Notes under the pieces: model-generated
Told to the model about the DNA's origin: nothing
Databases searched by the model: none
The model's input: only the letters and a program-made list of their open reading frames with translations
Made by a program: the position numbers and the translations under genes
In this document: positions 1-8,114 of the stretch, one piece after another
How positions within the stretch are numbered: position 1 is the first letter of the stretch
How the letters are laid out: each line of letters starts with the position of its first letter
Source: an uncultured Peptostreptococcaceae bacterium
Lineage (GTDB): Bacteria > Bacillota > Clostridia > Peptostreptococcales > Anaerovoracaceae
Reading direction: 5' to 3'
DNA: 64,000 nt
NCBI GenBank assembly: GCA_910588185.1
Contig: CAJUQR010000005.1
Location: 121,176 to 185,175 of the forward strand

Positions 1-1
1 A

Positions 2-832
2 TTGATATTTGACGGATATCAGAAGATATATTCGTCGAATATTGAAGAGGATAAAGATAAATTGCTGCCGGAACTTGAAGAAGGAGAAATCCTTGCACCT
101 GAGTCAATAGACTGCGAACAGAAATTTACTGAACCTCCTTCAAGATTTACAGAGGCAAGTTTGGTAAAAGATTTAGAAGAAAAAAATATAGGACGTCCGA
201 GTACCTATGCGCCTATAATAGCTACTCTTCTTGAAAGAAAATATATCAGCAGAGAGAAAAAGACCCTTATACCTACAGAACTCGGTTTTGTCGTTACAGA
301 TCTGATGGAGGACTACTTTAAGGAGATAGTAGATACAGGATTTACCGCAGATATGGAGGACAGACTTGACGAAGTAGAAGTAAAGGCTTTAAACTGGAAA
401 GAGATAGTCAGAGATTTTTATGCTACCTTGAAAGTAGAACTTGAAGTAGCAGACAAAGCAATTGAGAAAGTTCAAATTGAGGATCAGATTACAGATCAGC
501 TTTGTGATATATGCGGCAGGCCTATGGCTATAAAAGTTGGCAGATTCGGAGAGTTTTTAGCATGTACAGGATATCCGGAATGCAAAAATACAAAAGCTAT
601 TGTTAAGTCTGTTGGAGTGAGTTGTCCTGAATGTGGAGGAGATATAGTTGCTAAACGCGGAAAGTCAGGAAAGATTTTTTATGGTTGCAGCAATTATCCG
701 TCGTGCAGTAAGGCATTTTGGTATAAACCTACAGATAAAAAGTGTCCTGAATGCGGTTCACTGCTTTTGGAACGCCGTACAAAAACAAGCAATTATGTTT
801 GCTCAAATGAGAAATGTGGGTATAAAGAGTAG
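2..832 (+). CDS. topA: DNA topoisomerase I, C-terminal part (partial)
   Basis: Type IA topoisomerase that relaxes negatively supercoiled DNA. The window opens inside the gene, so only about the last 276 residues are present and the catalytic Tyr lies outside. What is seen: the end of the topoisomerase core (motif GRPSTYAPII near residues 64-73), followed by three Cys4 zinc ribbons typical of bacterial TopA tails (CDICGRP near 168, CPECGGD near 208, CPECGSL near 248). It lies 20 bp upstream of hslV and probably heads the hslVU-codY operon. In Bacillus the related order is topA-xerC/codV-hslVU-codY; here xerC is absent between topA and hslV. Identification is secure. Confidence 0.97.
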   Translation: MIFDGYQKIYSSNIEEDKDKLLPELEEGEILAPESIDCEQKFTEPPSRFTEASLVKDLEEKNIGRPSTYAPIIATLLERKYISREKKTLIPTELGFVVTDLMEDYFKEIVDTGFTADMEDRLDEVEVKALNWKEIVRDFYATLKVELEVADKAIEKVQIEDQITDQLCDICGRPMAIKVGRFGEFLACTGYPECKNTKAIVKSVGVSCPECGGDIVAKRGKSGKIFYGCSNYPSCSKAFWYKPTDKKCPECGSLLLERRTKTSNYVCSNEKCGYKE

Positions 833-852
833 TAGATTAGGAGGATAATTAA

Positions 853-1392
853 ATGGTACAATTTCATGCAACCACAATTTGTGCAGTAAGAAGAGGTCCT
901 AATGATATATGCATCGGAGGGGACGGACAAGTTACAATGGGCGAAACAGCCATCATGAAAAACGGAGCAAAAAAGGTAAGAAAGATTTACAAGAATTCTG
1001 TTGTATCCGGATTTGCCGGTTCAGTTGCCGATGCTTTTTCGCTGACTGAAAAATTTGAAAGCAAGCTTGAGGAACATTCAGGTAATTTAAAGAAAGCAGC
1101 TGTAGATCTTGCTCAGCTTTGGCGTTCTGACAAAGGAATGAGAAACTTAGAAGCGCTTATGATAGTAGCAGATAAAGAGAGCATGCTTGTTATCTCCGGA
1201 ACAGGAGAAGTGATAGAGCCGGATCAGGATTTTGTCGCCATAGGTTCCGGCGGCAATTATGCATATTCTGCGGCAAATGCTTTGTTCAACCATACTGACA
1301 TGTGTGCTGAGGATATAGTCAGAGAGTCCCTTAAAATTGCTGCATCCATATGTGTATATACCAATGACAATATTTCTGTTGAAAAACTTTAA
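853..1392 (+). CDS. hslV: ATP-dependent protease peptidase subunit HslV (ClpQ)
   Basis: Proteasome-like peptidase subunit of the cytoplasmic HslUV protease. The protein is 179 aa, normal for the family. The N-terminus reads MVQFHATTI, so the catalytic nucleophile is expected at the Thr after Ala6 once the short propeptide is removed; the GDGQVT motif (about 23-28) and GSGGNYA (about 131-137) are present. An AGGAGG site lies 8 nt before the ATG. hslU follows after 14 bp, so the two subunits are co-expressed. In Bacillus the orthologue uses an N-terminal Ser; here the Thr-Thr start resembles proteobacterial HslV. Confidence 0.97.
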   Translation: MVQFHATTICAVRRGPNDICIGGDGQVTMGETAIMKNGAKKVRKIYKNSVVSGFAGSVADAFSLTEKFESKLEEHSGNLKKAAVDLAQLWRSDKGMRNLEALMIVADKESMLVISGTGEVIEPDQDFVAIGSGGNYAYSAANALFNHTDMCAEDIVRESLKIAASICVYTNDNISVEKL

Positions 1393-1406
1393 GAGGGGGA
1401 TAAAAA

Positions 1407-2843
1407 ATGGCAAGTAAAGTATACAGCATGACTCCCAAGGAGATCGTAGCGGAACTTGATAAATATATAATAGGACAAGACGAGGCAAAAAAATCTGTAG
1501 CCATAGCTCTGAGAAACAGATATAGAAGAAGTCTTCTTCCTGATGAATTGAAGGATGAAATTACACCTAAAAATATTTTAATGATGGGACCTACAGGATG
1601 TGGTAAAACGGAGATTGCAAGAAGACTTGCAAAGCTGATGGACGCTCCTTTCGTTAAGGTGGAAGCAACAAAGTTTACTGAAGTGGGTTATGTTGGAAGA
1701 GATGTAGACTCGATGGTAAGAGATCTGGTAGAAGCTTCCATGAGAATTACGAAACAAAATAAACTTGAAGAAAAATACAATATAGCTGATAAAATAGTAG
1801 AAGAAAAAATAGTAGAGGCGATAATACCAAGCAAGAATAAAAAGCCTTCAGGAGGAAGTAAGAATCCATTTGACTTTATAATGAACAGCGGCGGTTACAC
1901 AAGTCAGAAACAGCAGTATCTTGAAAGTCAGGCTTCTAAAGAAGAGCCCACAAAGGAAGATATGGACGTTGAGATGGCAAGAGAACAGGTAAGACAGCAG
2001 CTTCGTCAGGGACTTCTTGAAGAACAATATATTGAAATAGAAGTTATCGATGCACCTAAAGGCAATCAGCTTGATATGAGCAATGAAGGAATGTCCATTG
2101 CAATAGGCAATATATTCGGCAATATGATGCCTGAAAAAACTAAAAAGAAAAACTGCAAGGTGAAAGATGCTCGTAAGATTCTTCGTGAACAAGAAGCTCA
2201 GAAGCTCATCGATATGGATGTTGTTACGGACGAAGCAGTCGAAAATGCAGAGCAGAACGGAATAATATTCATAGATGAGATAGATAAAATAGCATCAGGT
2301 TCACGTATGACTTCAGGCGCGGATGTATCAAGAGAAGGAGTTCAGAGAGACATTCTTCCTATCGTTGAAGGAAGTGTAATAAATACAAAATACGGACCTG
2401 TCAAAACTGACCATATACTTTTCATAGGAGCAGGAGCTTTTCATACAGCAAAACCGACAGATTTGATTCCTGAACTTCAGGGACGTTTTCCTATAAGAGT
2501 TGAACTCGAAAGTTTAACAAAAGAGGACTTTGTAAATATTCTTACTGTTCCTGAAAATGCTTTGATTAAGCAGCATAAAGCGCTTTTGGAGACAGAGGGT
2601 ATCGAGGTGGAGTTTGATGAAGGTGCTATCGACGAAATTGCGACTATTTCTTTCTTGATGAATGAGCAGACAGAAAATATCGGAGCGAGAAGACTTCATA
2701 CAATCCTTGAAAAGCTTCTTGAAGACATATCGTTTAATATTCCTGAGATGGAAGAAGAAAAGATTACGATAGACGATGAATATGTAAAGGATAAGTTCCA
2801 GGAAACTATACAAAAAGAAGATTTAGACAGATTTATTCTTTAG
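1407..2843 (+). CDS. hslU: ATP-dependent protease ATPase subunit HslU (ClpY)
   Basis: AAA+ unfoldase that feeds substrates to HslV. The protein has 478 aa. Walker A is GPTGCGKTE (about residues 57-65) and Walker B IIFIDEIDK (about 287-295). Between them is the long, charged and less conserved I domain (about residues 110-250) that gates substrate entry. The C-terminus ends LDRFIL, resembling the family tail that inserts into HslV pockets. The start is set by GAGGGGG 8 nt upstream. It sits in the hslV-hslU-codY operon with 14 bp to hslV and about 30 bp to codY. Confidence 0.97.
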   Translation: MASKVYSMTPKEIVAELDKYIIGQDEAKKSVAIALRNRYRRSLLPDELKDEITPKNILMMGPTGCGKTEIARRLAKLMDAPFVKVEATKFTEVGYVGRDVDSMVRDLVEASMRITKQNKLEEKYNIADKIVEEKIVEAIIPSKNKKPSGGSKNPFDFIMNSGGYTSQKQQYLESQASKEEPTKEDMDVEMAREQVRQQLRQGLLEEQYIEIEVIDAPKGNQLDMSNEGMSIAIGNIFGNMMPEKTKKKNCKVKDARKILREQEAQKLIDMDVVTDEAVENAEQNGIIFIDEIDKIASGSRMTSGADVSREGVQRDILPIVEGSVINTKYGPVKTDHILFIGAGAFHTAKPTDLIPELQGRFPIRVELESLTKEDFVNILTVPENALIKQHKALLETEGIEVEFDEGAIDEIATISFLMNEQTENIGARRLHTILEKLLEDISFNIPEMEEEKITIDDEYVKDKFQETIQKEDLDRFIL

Positions 2844-2874
2844 TTTTGAATTCCGATGAAGGAGTCATTTGATA

Positions 2875-3651
2875 ATGGAAAGCCGTATACTCAAAAAAAT
2901 ACGCAGACTTAATTGGGTTCTCAGCGAGACGACGACAGGAAACCTTTCATATAGCGATTTAAGCGTGATTTTAAAAGAAGTAATCAATGCTAATGTTTAT
3001 ATTGCAGACAGAGATGGAAATATTCTTGGCGTAAGTTATAAAAATGCAGAAGACAGTTCTACAATCCTTGATGAAAAAGGAGCAGAACGTTTACTCGCAG
3101 ATCATAATCAAAAATTCTTGTCTCTTGAAGAAACAGCTGCCAATTTGTGCGGAGAAGACGTATTAGAATTTACAGATGATGATTATGGTCTTGCGGACAA
3201 GTTTCACTGCATTATACCAAGCTTTTGCGGAGGCCAGCGGATGGGAACTCTCATTGCAGCAAGACATAATGAAAAATTTGATGAAGTGGATATCGCCTTA
3301 TGTGAATATGGAGCTACAGTTGTAGGTCTGGAGATAAGGCGCAATATGAATCTTATAGAAGAACGTCAAAATGCCATGAAAGCTGCTGTTGATATGGCAA
3401 TAGATACTTTGTCTTTTTCAGAGAAAGAAGCCTTGTCAAAAATTTTGGCAGAATTCGATGAAGATGAAGGATTAGTTGTAGCCAGCAAGATTGCATCTAA
3501 GTATTCTATAACTAATTCAGTCATAGTAAATGCGCTTAGAAAACTTGAAAGCGCAGGAGTGCTTAAATCTCGTTCTCTGGGAGTTAAAGGAACCAGACTG
3601 AAAATCACAAATCCGTATTTTAGAGAAAAAGGTGAAAAACTTAGTCTATGA
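2875..3651 (+). CDS. codY: GTP-sensing global repressor CodY
   Basis: CodY binds GTP and branched-chain amino acids and represses stationary-phase, transport and biosynthesis genes. The protein is 258 aa, the usual size: an N-terminal GAF ligand domain (about 1-155) and a C-terminal winged helix-turn-helix with the family recognition segment ASKIASKYSITNSVIVNALR. I choose ATG 2875 because GAAGGAG lies 10 nt before it; a TTG at 2869 would be too close to that site. It is the last gene of the topA-hslVU-codY unit and is followed by a hairpin terminator. Confidence 0.95.
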   Translation: MESRILKKIRRLNWVLSETTTGNLSYSDLSVILKEVINANVYIADRDGNILGVSYKNAEDSSTILDEKGAERLLADHNQKFLSLEETAANLCGEDVLEFTDDDYGLADKFHCIIPSFCGGQRMGTLIAARHNEKFDEVDIALCEYGATVVGLEIRRNMNLIEERQNAMKAAVDMAIDTLSFSEKEALSKILAEFDEDEGLVVASKIASKYSITNSVIVNALRKLESAGVLKSRSLGVKGTRLKITNPYFREKGEKLSL

Positions 3652-3660
3652 TTAACAAAT

Positions 3661-3698
3661 CCCTCTTTTAGATGCATAAGATAAAAGGGGGTATTTTT
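3661..3698 (+). terminator. Terminator after codY overlapping the yunB ribosome-binding site
   Basis: A 10-bp stem pairs 3661-3670 with 3682-3691 (one G-U pair) around an 11-nt loop, followed by TATTTTT. The 3' arm, ending AAAAGGGGG, is also the only plausible Shine-Dalgarno sequence for yunB (ATG 3699). The hairpin would both end codY transcripts and hide the yunB initiation site in read-through RNA. Confidence 0.75.
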
Positions 3699-4328
3699 AT
3701 GCGTAGAGTGGCAGTAATAATTATAGGAATAGGATTGGTAATACTGGGAAGCATACTTCTCATAAAAGATAAATTCGGTGAGAGCATAGAAGCCACGGCA
3801 GAAGCTGTAGCGGTAAATTCTGTTGCTATAAAAATAAATAACAGCTTAAAAAACGGATTTTATGACGAAGATCTTGGAGAACCTCTTCTTGATGTAAAAA
3901 GAGATTCAGAAGGCAATATACAATATTTAGAACCTAATACCAGGCTCATAAATAAGCTTTTGCTGGAGTTTTCTACCAATGTAAAGGAAAACTATAGTTT
4001 GGATGATATAGAGGAAATAGAAGTAAATTGGGGTGTTATAACGGGCAGTAAACTTTTGTCTCAATTGCCGTTTACTGTAACCGTAAAAGTACAGCCCATC
4101 AGCTTGACTAAATTCCAGTATGAATCCGAATTTGAGACTGAGGGAATAAACCAGACCAGATATAAAGTTTATTGTACTATAAACAGTCAAATACATATAG
4201 TTGCGCCGTTTACAGACAAAACGGCTGAGATTAACAGAAAAGTATTGCTTGCAGAAGCTGTAATCGTAGGTAAAGTACCTGATAACTATGTATTTGTACC
4301 AGAGCAAAGTATTTTAGATGCAGTATAA
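3699..4328 (+). CDS. yunB: Sporulation protein YunB
   Basis: Resembles YunB, a membrane-associated protein needed for efficient sporulation in Bacillus; biochemical role unknown. The protein is 209 aa with one N-terminal membrane segment (about residues 4-21, VAVIIIGIGLVILGSILL) and an extracytoplasmic remainder containing the family features TRLINKLLLEF, EIEVNWGVITGSKLL and AEAVIVGKVPDNYV. Start is taken at 3699, preceded at 8 nt by AAAAGGGGG; an in-frame ATG at 3672 lacks a site. Its presence suggests that the organism, or a recent ancestor, forms endospores. Confidence 0.85.
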   Translation: MRRVAVIIIGIGLVILGSILLIKDKFGESIEATAEAVAVNSVAIKINNSLKNGFYDEDLGEPLLDVKRDSEGNIQYLEPNTRLINKLLLEFSTNVKENYSLDDIEEIEVNWGVITGSKLLSQLPFTVTVKVQPISLTKFQYESEFETEGINQTRYKVYCTINSQIHIVAPFTDKTAEINRKVLLAEAVIVGKVPDNYVFVPEQSILDAV

Positions 4329-4337
4329 TAAATTTTG

Positions 4338-4346
4338 TGGTAAAAT
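4338..4346 (+). promoter_or_regulatory. Extended -10 promoter directly in front of hflX
   Basis: TGG followed by TAAAAT at 4341-4346 forms an extended -10 element. Transcription starting about 7 nt downstream would begin at or next to the hflX ATG at 4353, giving a leaderless message. No good -35 is seen. It overlaps the end of yunB. Confidence 0.5.
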
Positions 4347-4352
4347 AAAAAT

Positions 4353-5633
4353 ATGCTTAGATTTAATGAAAACAATGAAGTGATAAGAGAAGACCAATAT
4401 AAAGCTATTTTAGTTGGTCTGCAAAGAACTGAAGATATATCTTACTCTATGGAAGAACTTTGTGGTCTTGCTGAAGCGGCGGGCGCAGAAGTTCTTGGCA
4501 GCATGGTTCAAAGTCTTGATAAACCCAATACGGCGACGCTAATAGGAAAAGGCAAGGTGGAGGAACTTGCTGAGATGGCTAAAAATATGGAGGCAGATAT
4601 GGTCGTATTCAATGAAGAGCTGACAGGTATGCAGCTTAGAAACCTTGAAGACGCCATAGGTATAAGAGTCATAGACAGGACAATATTAATCCTTGATATT
4701 TTTGCGGCAAGAGCTTCTTCAAAAGAAGGTAAGCTTCAAGTAGAGCTTGCTCAGCTTAAGTATAGAATGCCTCGCTTGACTGGTTTTGGAAAATCTCTTT
4801 CCAGATTGGGAGGAGGTATAGGCACTAGAGGACCAGGTGAAAAAAAGCTTGAAACTGACAGGAGACACATAGAACGCAGGGTAAATGATATCAGAGCTGA
4901 ACTTGCACAGCTTAAAAACACAAGAAACGTTCAAAGAGCAAAGAGAGAGAAGAGCCAGATTCCTGTTGTTGCCCTTGTAGGATACACTAATTCAGGAAAA
5001 TCAGCGCTGATGAACAGATTACTTTCTTTATCTGACAAAGAAGAAAAAACAGTATTTGAAGAAAATATGCTCTTTGCAACTCTTGATATACAACAGAGGA
5101 GCGTGACCCTTGACAGCGGCAGGCAGTTTATATTAATTGATACAGTAGGATTTGTAAGTAAGCTTCCTCATTCATTGATAGAGGCCTTTAAGGCTACGCT
5201 TGAAGAGGTGACTTATGCAGATCTTTTGCTTCATGTAGTGGATTCATCTTATGAAAATCATGATTTTCATATAGATGTAACTAATAAAGTCATGAATGAG
5301 ATAGGAGCGGGAGATAAAGAAAAGATAATGGTCTTTAACAAATGCGATTTACCTCATGATCAGATAATACAGACAGCAGGAGAAGAAAATATAGAGGTAT
5401 CTGCAAAGACCGGCTATAATATAGATATTCTTTTAGAAAGACTGGAAGAAAAGCTTTTCGGCGATTATATACTGGCCAAACTGTTAATTCCTTTTGACAA
5501 AGGTGATATTTCTTCTTATCTTTACAGTGAGGCTACTGTGAATTTGATGGAATACAAGGAAAACGGAACTTATTTTGAAGTGCAGCTAAAAGAATCTGAT
5601 TATCAGAGGTTTAAAAAGTATGAAGTTGTATAG
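4353..5633 (+). CDS. hflX: GTPase HflX, ribosome-associated
   Basis: HflX splits stalled or hibernating 70S ribosomes in a nucleotide-dependent way. The 426-aa protein has the N-terminal HflX domain (about 15-195, with GTRGPGEKKLETDRR) and a G domain with G1 GYTNSGKS (about 210), G3 DTVGF and G4 NKCD. An in-frame stop at 4341 means ATG 4353 is the most upstream start. It has no Shine-Dalgarno sequence but a good extended -10 just before it, so translation may be leaderless. Its last 14 bp overlap the next gene, implying coupling. Confidence 0.95.
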   Translation: MLRFNENNEVIREDQYKAILVGLQRTEDISYSMEELCGLAEAAGAEVLGSMVQSLDKPNTATLIGKGKVEELAEMAKNMEADMVVFNEELTGMQLRNLEDAIGIRVIDRTILILDIFAARASSKEGKLQVELAQLKYRMPRLTGFGKSLSRLGGGIGTRGPGEKKLETDRRHIERRVNDIRAELAQLKNTRNVQRAKREKSQIPVVALVGYTNSGKSALMNRLLSLSDKEEKTVFEENMLFATLDIQQRSVTLDSGRQFILIDTVGFVSKLPHSLIEAFKATLEEVTYADLLLHVVDSSYENHDFHIDVTNKVMNEIGAGDKEKIMVFNKCDLPHDQIIQTAGEENIEVSAKTGYNIDILLERLEEKLFGDYILAKLLIPFDKGDISSYLYSEATVNLMEYKENGTYFEVQLKESDYQRFKKYEVV

Positions 5634-6246
5634 TACTGTGATAGAAGAAGGCTCAGCTGAGCAAATTATTGAAAAATCAAAATTTATAGCTTATGTGAAA
5701 CCTGTTTATGATAAGCAGGAAGCTGACGATTATATTGCACAAATAAGAAAGAAGCATAAGGATGCAACTCATAATGTACCTGCTATGGTCATAGGTGATA
5801 AGATGCAGATTCAGTGGGCGTCAGATGATGGTGAACCGCAGGGGACTTCAGGCGCCCCGATTATAAAAATGCTTACAGGAGCAGGTATAACCAATGTGGT
5901 TGTGGTCGTTACAAGGTATTTTGGAGGGATTAAACTTGGTACAGGCGGATTGGCACGTGCATATACGTCTAGTGCCAAATTAGGCTTAGAGGCAGCAAAG
6001 ATATGTGACGTCAAAGAGCAGATGTGTATTACTTGTGAATTTGATTATACATATTTGACTAAATTTCAAAACATGGCTGGAGATTATTTTTTAATTGAAA
6101 ATATAAAGTATACTGATAAAGTGGAAGCTGATTTTTTGTGTGGCCCTGACGATAAAGATAAAGTCAAAAATATTATAGAAAGTATGACTTCAGGCAAATC
6201 TCGAATAAAAAAAGAGGAGATGGGGCTAATAAAGATAAAAATATAG
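5620..6246 (+). CDS. YigZ/IMPACT family protein
   Basis: The 208-aa protein belongs to the YigZ (UPF0029/IMPACT) family: N-terminal IMPACT domain (about 15-125, with ASDDGEPQGTSGAPI and VVVVTRYFGGIKLGTGGLARAY) and a C-terminal DUF1949-like ferredoxin fold. Eukaryotic IMPACT proteins modulate Gcn2 and the bacterial function is not settled. The start lies inside the 3' end of hflX in another frame (14-bp overlap), consistent with translational coupling. No hairpin follows it; the tRNA cluster has its own promoter. Confidence 0.9.
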   Translation: MKLYSTVIEEGSAEQIIEKSKFIAYVKPVYDKQEADDYIAQIRKKHKDATHNVPAMVIGDKMQIQWASDDGEPQGTSGAPIIKMLTGAGITNVVVVVTRYFGGIKLGTGGLARAYTSSAKLGLEAAKICDVKEQMCITCEFDYTYLTKFQNMAGDYFLIENIKYTDKVEADFLCGPDDKDKVKNIIESMTSGKSRIKKEEMGLIKIKI

Positions 6247-6329
6247 TTGACATGAAAATTTACTTATGCTAATATAATTTTCAGCTCGTGAAATTAAAAA
6301 GAACAAATTTAAAAAGTTAAAAAAAGTTA

Positions 6330-6358
6330 TTGACAATTTAAGTCAATTAATGTATAGT
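6330..6358 (+). promoter_or_regulatory. Promoter of the tRNA cluster
   Basis: TTGACA at 6330-6335 and TATAGT at 6353-6358 are separated by exactly 17 bp, 36 bp before the first tRNA. This is close to a consensus housekeeping promoter. A second TTGACA at 6247 with TAATAT 17 bp downstream could be an auxiliary start. Confidence 0.8.
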
Positions 6359-6393
6359 TAATAAATGTGTCGAGCAATTTGGCTGATATTTAA

Positions 6394-6469
6394 GGGCGCT
6401 TAGCTCAGCTGGGAGAGCACCTGCCTTACAAGCAGGGGGTCATAGGTTCGAGCCCTATAGCGCCCACCA
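6394..6469 (+). tRNA. tRNA-Val (anticodon TAC)
   Basis: Full cloverleaf with acceptor GGGCGCT, anticodon loop CTTACAA, T arm around GGTTCGAG and encoded CCA. First gene of the 15-tRNA cluster. Confidence 0.97.
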
Positions 6470-6481
6470 TTTAAAAGATAT

Positions 6482-6558
6482 GGCCTGGTAGTTCAGTTGG
6501 TTAGAATGCCAGCCTGTCACGCTGGAGGTCGACGGTTCGAGCCCGTTCCAGGTCGCCA
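6482..6558 (+). tRNA. tRNA-Asp (anticodon GTC)
   Basis: Acceptor GGCCTGG pairs with CCAGGTC (one G-T), anticodon loop CTGTCAC, encoded CCA; 12 bp after tRNA-Val. Confidence 0.97.
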
Positions 6559-6578
6559 ACTTTTTAAATAGTTTCTTC

Positions 6579-6653
6579 GCTGGTGTGGCTCAACGGTAGA
6601 GCAGCTGATTTGTAATCAGCAGGTTGGGGGTTCGATTCCCTCCACCAGCTCCA
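6579..6653 (+). tRNA. tRNA-Thr (anticodon TGT)
   Basis: Acceptor GCTGGTG, anticodon stem GCTGA/TCAGC with loop TTTGTAA, encoded CCA. The spacer after it holds two copies of a repeat element. Confidence 0.97.
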
Positions 6654-6666
6654 ATTAATAAAAACT

Positions 6667-6720
6667 CAGGATTTTTCGTTGAATGCGAGAAGACAAAGCA
6701 GTCAGGGGAAAAGACAAGTA
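6667..6720 (+). repeat. Short, internally deleted copy of a tRNA-spacer repeat
   Basis: A 54-bp copy of the element found in full at 6728-6840. Both copies begin CAGGATTTTT and end GGAAAAGACAAGTA. The short copy equals the long one after loss of about 59 bp between two GACAA words, which suggests deletion by recombination between short direct repeats. Confidence 0.8.
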
Positions 6721-6727
6721 AAATACG

Positions 6728-6840
6728 CAGGATTTTTTATTGAATGCGAGGAGACAAGGAAGTGAGAAGCGGAGTGTACTGATGTACTCGAGCATCGAAA
6801 CGACCGTAGGCGACAAAGCAGTCAAAGGAAAAGACAAGTA
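6728..6840 (+). repeat. Full-length copy of a tRNA-spacer repeat
   Basis: A 113-bp element lying just before tRNA-Tyr. It shares its first about 30 bp and last about 30 bp with the short copy at 6667-6720. The middle holds an imperfect inverted repeat around GAGTGTAC and GTACTC and no convincing coding frame. It would be transcribed as part of the tRNA precursor. Confidence 0.8.
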
Positions 6841-6845
6841 TATGT

Positions 6846-6930
6846 CGAGGGATTCCCGAGTGGCCAAAGGGGGCGGACTGTAAATCCGTTAGCTGAGCTT
6901 TCGATGGTTCGAATCCATCTCCCTCGACCA
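6846..6930 (+). tRNA. tRNA-Tyr (anticodon GTA)
   Basis: Class II tRNA of 85 nt with a long variable arm; acceptor CGAGGGA pairs with TCCCTCG, anticodon GTA, encoded CCA. Confidence 0.97.
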
Positions 6931-6947
6931 TCTAAAATCTATAATAT

Positions 6948-7022
6948 GCGGAAGTGGCTCAGGGGTAGAGCATCGCCTTGCCAAGGCGAGGGTCGCGAGT
7001 TCGAATCTCGTCTTCCGCTCCA
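6948..7022 (+). tRNA. tRNA-Gly (anticodon GCC)
   Basis: Acceptor GCGGAAG, anticodon stem CGCCT/AGGCG with loop TGCCA centred on GCC, encoded CCA. First of two adjacent Gly tRNAs. Confidence 0.97.
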
Positions 7023-7032
7023 ACTTATTTAT

Positions 7033-7106
<74 letters not shown>

Positions 7107-7115
7107 CTATTTTGT

Positions 7116-7192
7116 GGGCTCATAGCTCAGCTGGATAGAGCAACGGCCTTCTAAGCCGTGTGTCTGGGGTTCGAATCCCTATGGGCTCACCA
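7116..7192 (+). tRNA. tRNA-Arg (anticodon TCT)
   Basis: Acceptor GGGCTCA, anticodon stem ACGGC/GCCGT with loop CTTCTAA, encoded CCA. Reads AGA/AGG, the dominant Arg codons of the host-like genes here. Confidence 0.97.
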
Positions 7193-7198
7193 TTTTTT

Positions 7199-7273
7199 TG
7201 GGGTATCGCCAAGCGGTAAGGCACTGGGTTTTGATCCCAGCATTCGTAAGTTCGAATCTTGCTACCCCAGCCA
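7199..7273 (+). tRNA. tRNA-Gln (anticodon TTG)
   Basis: Acceptor TGGGGTA pairs with TACCCCA, anticodon loop TTTTGAT centred on TTG, encoded CCA. Confidence 0.96.
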
Positions 7274-7278
7274 TGCGT

Positions 7279-7354
7279 GACCCATTAGCTCAGTCGGCAG
7301 AGCACTTGACTTTTAATCAAGGTGTCCGGAGTTCGAATCTCCGATGGGTCACCA
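7279..7354 (+). tRNA. tRNA-Lys (anticodon TTT)
   Basis: Acceptor GACCCAT, anticodon loop CTTTTAA, T arm GGAGTTCGAATCTCC, encoded CCA; 5 bp after tRNA-Gln. Confidence 0.97.
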
Positions 7355-7389
7355 ATTTACACCGCGGCGATTAGCAAGTAATCGGACAT

Positions 7390-7478
7390 GGAGAGGTGTC
7401 CGAGTGGTTTAAGGAGCTGGTCTTGAAAACCAGTGACTCCGAAAGGGGCCGTGGGTTCGAATCCCACCCTCTCCGCCA
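7390..7478 (+). tRNA. tRNA-Ser (anticodon TGA)
   Basis: Class II tRNA of 89 nt with a long variable arm; acceptor GGAGAGG, anticodon loop CTTGAAA, encoded CCA. Confidence 0.97.
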
Positions 7479-7505
7479 TATTTAACGATAATTGTTTCGT
7501 GCCGA

Positions 7506-7599
<94 letters not shown>

Positions 7600-7602
7600 T
7601 AT

Positions 7603-7678
7603 AGGGGTATAGCTCAGTTGGTAGAGCAGTGGTCTCCAAAACCACGTGCCGAGGGTTCGAGTCCTTCTGCCCCTGCCA
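7603..7678 (+). tRNA. tRNA-Trp (anticodon CCA)
   Basis: Acceptor AGGGGTA, anticodon stem GTGGT/ACCAC with loop CTCCAAA, encoded 3' CCA. Confidence 0.96.
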
Positions 7679-7697
7679 AACACACAATTTAATATTT

Positions 7698-7774
7698 CGG
7701 GGTGTAGCGCAGTTTGGTAGCGCAACTGGTTTGGGACCAGTGGGCCGCGGGTTCAAATCCTGCCACCCCGACCA
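7698..7774 (+). tRNA. tRNA-Pro (anticodon TGG)
   Basis: Acceptor CGGGGTG, anticodon stem ACTGG/CCAGT with loop TTTGGGA, encoded CCA. Confidence 0.97.
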
Positions 7775-7787
7775 TTAACTTTGGTGT

Positions 7788-7864
7788 GGGCCTTTAGCTC
7801 AGTTGGTCAGAGCATCCGGCTCATAACCGGCAGGTCCCGGGTTCAAGTCCCTGAAGGCCCACCA
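7788..7864 (+). tRNA. tRNA with CAT anticodon (elongator Met, or Ile2)
   Basis: Acceptor GGGCCTT, anticodon stem CCGGC/ACCGG with CAT, encoded CCA. The G-C acceptor end excludes initiator tRNA, which has a mismatched first pair. Sequence alone does not tell me whether this is elongator Met or the Ile tRNA whose C34 is changed to lysidine by TilS. Confidence 0.9.
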
Positions 7865-7880
7865 ATTACATATTTTGTTT

Positions 7881-7956
7881 GCCCAGATAGCTCAGTAGGT
7901 AGAGCAGGGGACTGAAAATCCCCGTGTCTCTGGTTCGATTCCGGATCTGGGCACCA
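7881..7956 (+). tRNA. tRNA-Phe (anticodon GAA)
   Basis: Acceptor GCCCAGA, anticodon stem GGGGA/TCCCC with loop CTGAAAA, encoded CCA. Last gene of the cluster; a hairpin terminator follows. Confidence 0.97.
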
Positions 7957-7967
7957 TTTTTTAAAAG

Positions 7968-8013
7968 TAGTTTCTTGCTGACATAAGTCCGAGGAGCTAT
8001 TTTTTTATTTTTA
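7968..8013 (+). terminator. Terminator of the tRNA cluster
   Basis: TAGTTTCT (7968-7975) pairs with AGGAGCTA (7992-7999) using two G-U pairs, and a run of eight T starts at 8000. It lies 12 bp after tRNA-Phe. The next about 100 bp before the opposing terminator show no gene. Confidence 0.7.
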
Positions 8014-8114
8014 TATAGATGTATGGCGTATTTCTGAATCTCGATAAATTTACTGTTTCTCATAAAATTAAAGAAACGCCTTGCTTCAAGAAAAATTAGA
8101 GAAAGCCTTGGCAA

